Assembly: GCA_007120575.1 (NCBI GenBank)
Contig: SKNJ01000174.1
Span: 1-7,557, forward strand
Direction of reading: 5' to 3'
Length of the DNA stretch: 7,557 nucleotides
Source of the DNA: Thioalkalivibrio sp.
GTDB taxonomy: Bacteria > Pseudomonadota > Gammaproteobacteria > Ectothiorhodospirales > Ectothiorhodospiraceae
Shown: positions 7,301 through 7,557 of the stretch, one piece after another
Layout of the letters: every line of letters starts with the position of its first letter
How positions within the stretch are numbered: position 1 is the first letter of the stretch
Made by a program: the position numbers and the translations under genes
Notes under the pieces: model-generated
What the model saw: the letters and a program-made list of their open reading frames with translations, nothing else
What the model was told of the DNA's origin: nothing
The model's database searches: none

Positions 7301-7375
7301 GGACGTAGAAGTGGGCACGATATCCTCATGGACGAGGCGGAAGTGCTGGAAGAACAAACCCTTAGCGAGGTGTAA
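4313..7375 (+). CDS. dnaE: DNA polymerase III alpha subunit (DnaE type) with PHP domain
   Basis: Replicative polymerase of 1020 residues. The start is ATG 4313 after GAGGTGA (4302-4308); an upstream in-frame extension is unsupported. The N-terminal PHP domain (about 5-210) keeps the expected metal ligands: His9, His11, Asp19, His43 in TDHG, Glu68 in GTEFY, His81, Cys131, and Asp198/His200 in NDVHY. PHP-based 3'-5' proofreading is therefore possible. The C-family palm shows GDGRGSGAGS (352-361), PDFDVDF (391-397) with catalytic Asp394 and Asp396, and the third aspartate Asp540 in HYKFDILGL. Fingers motifs are GVFQL (588-592), INALIRPG (613-620), YQEQFLLD (655-662) and NKSHSASYA (726-734). An OB fold lies near 943-1000. 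Bacterial DnaE is about 1160 residues; this one lacks the tau-binding C-terminal region and shows no clear clamp-binding motif. It is the main replicase of the module. Confidence 0.93.
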   Translation: MSFPFGHLHVHTEYSLLDGCARIEELFATAKELGHTFCAVTDHGSTSGLLAAQQAAHRHGVVPILGTEFYYQRENDGQNGHLLVLAKDNVGLRNIFELQEYAYVHNFYYKPRIKWEILRQHAEGLIVTSACLGSTFAQYILEGEITQAMEWATKFKHVFGEDFYLEIQPNGMPEQLTLNRQAIAIGKKLGIKVVATNDVHYIHEADAFPHEVLLALQINKKMSDESRWKFPTYDLWFKSAEDMKQTFVGLDEEDVCQALQHTAEIAGKCRAGLEKGNYLPAFYNLPEGMSERELLAQHIMDGAKRTGFIHNPDYMKEVQHELDIIDRNGYSGYFLIVRDYVTTARENGIIVGDGRGSGAGSKVAFLTDIARIEPSKHKLLFERFMADGRSPDFDVDFSDQESVFADLQKKYGVENVARIIAFGHMTPKAVCRKVLNCFEHPYDVINHVTKLIPELCPSLKEAYKHAPALLDYKEKYKVEFEVIERLEGTISHESQHAGGVLIYPGLSSLLPVKTRGQDRTMRIVGFDKNMLEDLGHYKFDILGLDTLPVIKRCLDSIKEIEGVDIDLYALDYDDANVYTMLCEGDVSGVFQLGGQAQKVTEQQPRDFKDLIAINALIRPGIGDWHEYIARRKGKPWEIHPDRMDYLGETEGVMTYQEQFLLDCKTFAGWDIAYADKHVRKNKDIVSDTILSDAFVDAALSRGYTHEEVAPVWREILAAVEGGYSFNKSHSASYAVISFQTAWLKCYYPEHFYASLMSGEATDGPGQIAIAGYIAECKKRGITILPPDINNSNENFVVVPKLTMGTTQGGVQYRITTIRHVGESAITHIQELRPVDSFGDFMRRREKKHIKKNVLVNLIKAGCFDQDNPNRAELLWQVDMDHRTKTQIKEEYEPPRYEWNEKVKAEWEKEVLGMYLSVHPMEQYGFHPIDHYEEGARALQGGEVSEVKVFKDRNQNEMAFVTLDTLHGGVKVIVFNSVWKNKLNQHALAPGNIVLIKGRRSGHDILMDEAEVLEEQTLSEV
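5258..5552 (+). other. Possible nested open frame inside the polymerase gene
   Basis: AAGGAGGT (5258-5265) matches the anti-Shine-Dalgarno sequence over eight bases and lies five bases before ATG 5271. That ATG opens a 93-codon frame, shifted relative to the polymerase frame, ending in TAG at 5550-5552. The predicted product begins MSSTLLIETDIQDTSLL, then has an amphipathic ETVEEVVQVVKS segment and a Ser/Thr-rich end. A second AAGGAGGT at 6732-6739 in the same gene has no start behind it, so such sites occur here by chance. This is recorded as a candidate only. Confidence 0.15.
7367..7372 (+). promoter_or_regulatory. Ribosome-binding site for the last gene, inside the polymerase end
   Basis: GAGGTG, within the last codons of the polymerase gene, lies six bases before ATG 7379. 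It supports the start of the final partial gene and coupling with polymerase translation. Confidence 0.55.
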
Positions 7376-7378
7376 ATA

Positions 7379-7557
7379 ATGTCAAAACAACAATTACTGG
7401 AGGAAAACAAGCGGTTGCGGGAAGCATTAAGGCAAATCAGGGATATGAATAACAGAATCTACAATAGCGTTACTGCTGACGGAGAGGGTTCTTCACACGT
7501 CGTTGTTGCGCCGGATTATAGGAAAATGCAAAGAATAGCCGAGGAAGCCCTGGAAGG
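7379..7557 (+). CDS. Hypothetical coiled-coil-like protein, N-terminal part
   Basis: The gene starts three bases after the polymerase stop and stays open to the window edge, giving 59 visible residues. The N-terminus (about 4-25, LLEENKRLREALRQIRDMNN) has leucines and charged residues spaced as in a short coiled coil. A flexible Gly/Ser/Asp segment follows (about 32-39), then VVVAPDYRKMQRIAEEALEG. The family is not recognised and the protein is truncated by the window, so total length and function are unknown. Its tight spacing places it in the same operon as the polymerase. Confidence 0.65.
   Translation, partial: MSKQQLLEENKRLREALRQIRDMNNRIYNSVTADGEGSSHVVVAPDYRKMQRIAEEALE

Noticed and set aside
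1..7557. CRISPR array, tRNA, rRNA, insertion sequence or attachment site
   Set aside because: No regularly spaced repeats, cloverleaf-like sequence, transposase or terminal inverted repeats were seen on either strand; nearly all bases are in genes.

Overview
The window looks like part of a bacteriophage or prophage replication module. All genes lie on the + strand and are tightly packed. Base composition is roughly balanced. Starts are mostly ATG behind strong AGGAGG-type ribosome-binding sites, which points to a Firmicutes (Bacillota) host, possibly a clostridial or thermophilic lineage; the host is inference. A phage origin is suggested by a gp32-like single-stranded DNA-binding protein, a compact Toprim primase and several tiny unknown genes beside a DnaB-type helicase and a DnaE-type polymerase. 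No structural, integration or lysis gene is visible.

Layout: (1) bases 3-194, the C-terminal end of an acidic, cysteine-containing unknown protein; (2) 214-807, a gp32-like ssDNA-binding protein with a zinc-type H/C/C/C cluster and an acidic tail, followed by a strong hairpin terminator at 806-830; (3) 872-1087, a 71-residue winged-helix-like protein; (4) 1084-1500, an unknown basic helical protein joined by an ATGA overlap and running 101 bases into the next gene; (5) 1400-2788, a replicative DnaB-family helicase; (6) 2802-3902, a DnaG-like CHC2/Toprim primase whose tail overlaps the next gene by 127 bases; (7) 3776-4051, a DUF1599/Nmad1 (MazG-like) protein; (8) 4075-4299, a 74-residue unknown; (9) 4313-7375, a 1020-residue DNA polymerase III alpha subunit with PHP domain; (10) 7379 to the window end, the start of a coiled-coil-like unknown. 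There is no gene-free stretch over 300 bases; the longest gap is the 64 bases at 808-871.

Together, the SSB, helicase, primase and polymerase make up most of a self-encoded replication fork. No clamp, clamp loader or separate proofreading exonuclease is in the window. The polymerase PHP domain keeps all the expected metal ligands and could proofread by itself. The unknown gene just upstream of the helicase is a candidate helicase loader by position only. The Nmad1 gene hints at nucleotide-pool control or modified-base metabolism. The points most worth checking are the two long gene overlaps, the unknown gene before the helicase, the lack of an obvious clamp-binding motif in the polymerase, and a 93-codon nested frame inside the polymerase gene with an eight-base consensus ribosome-binding site.
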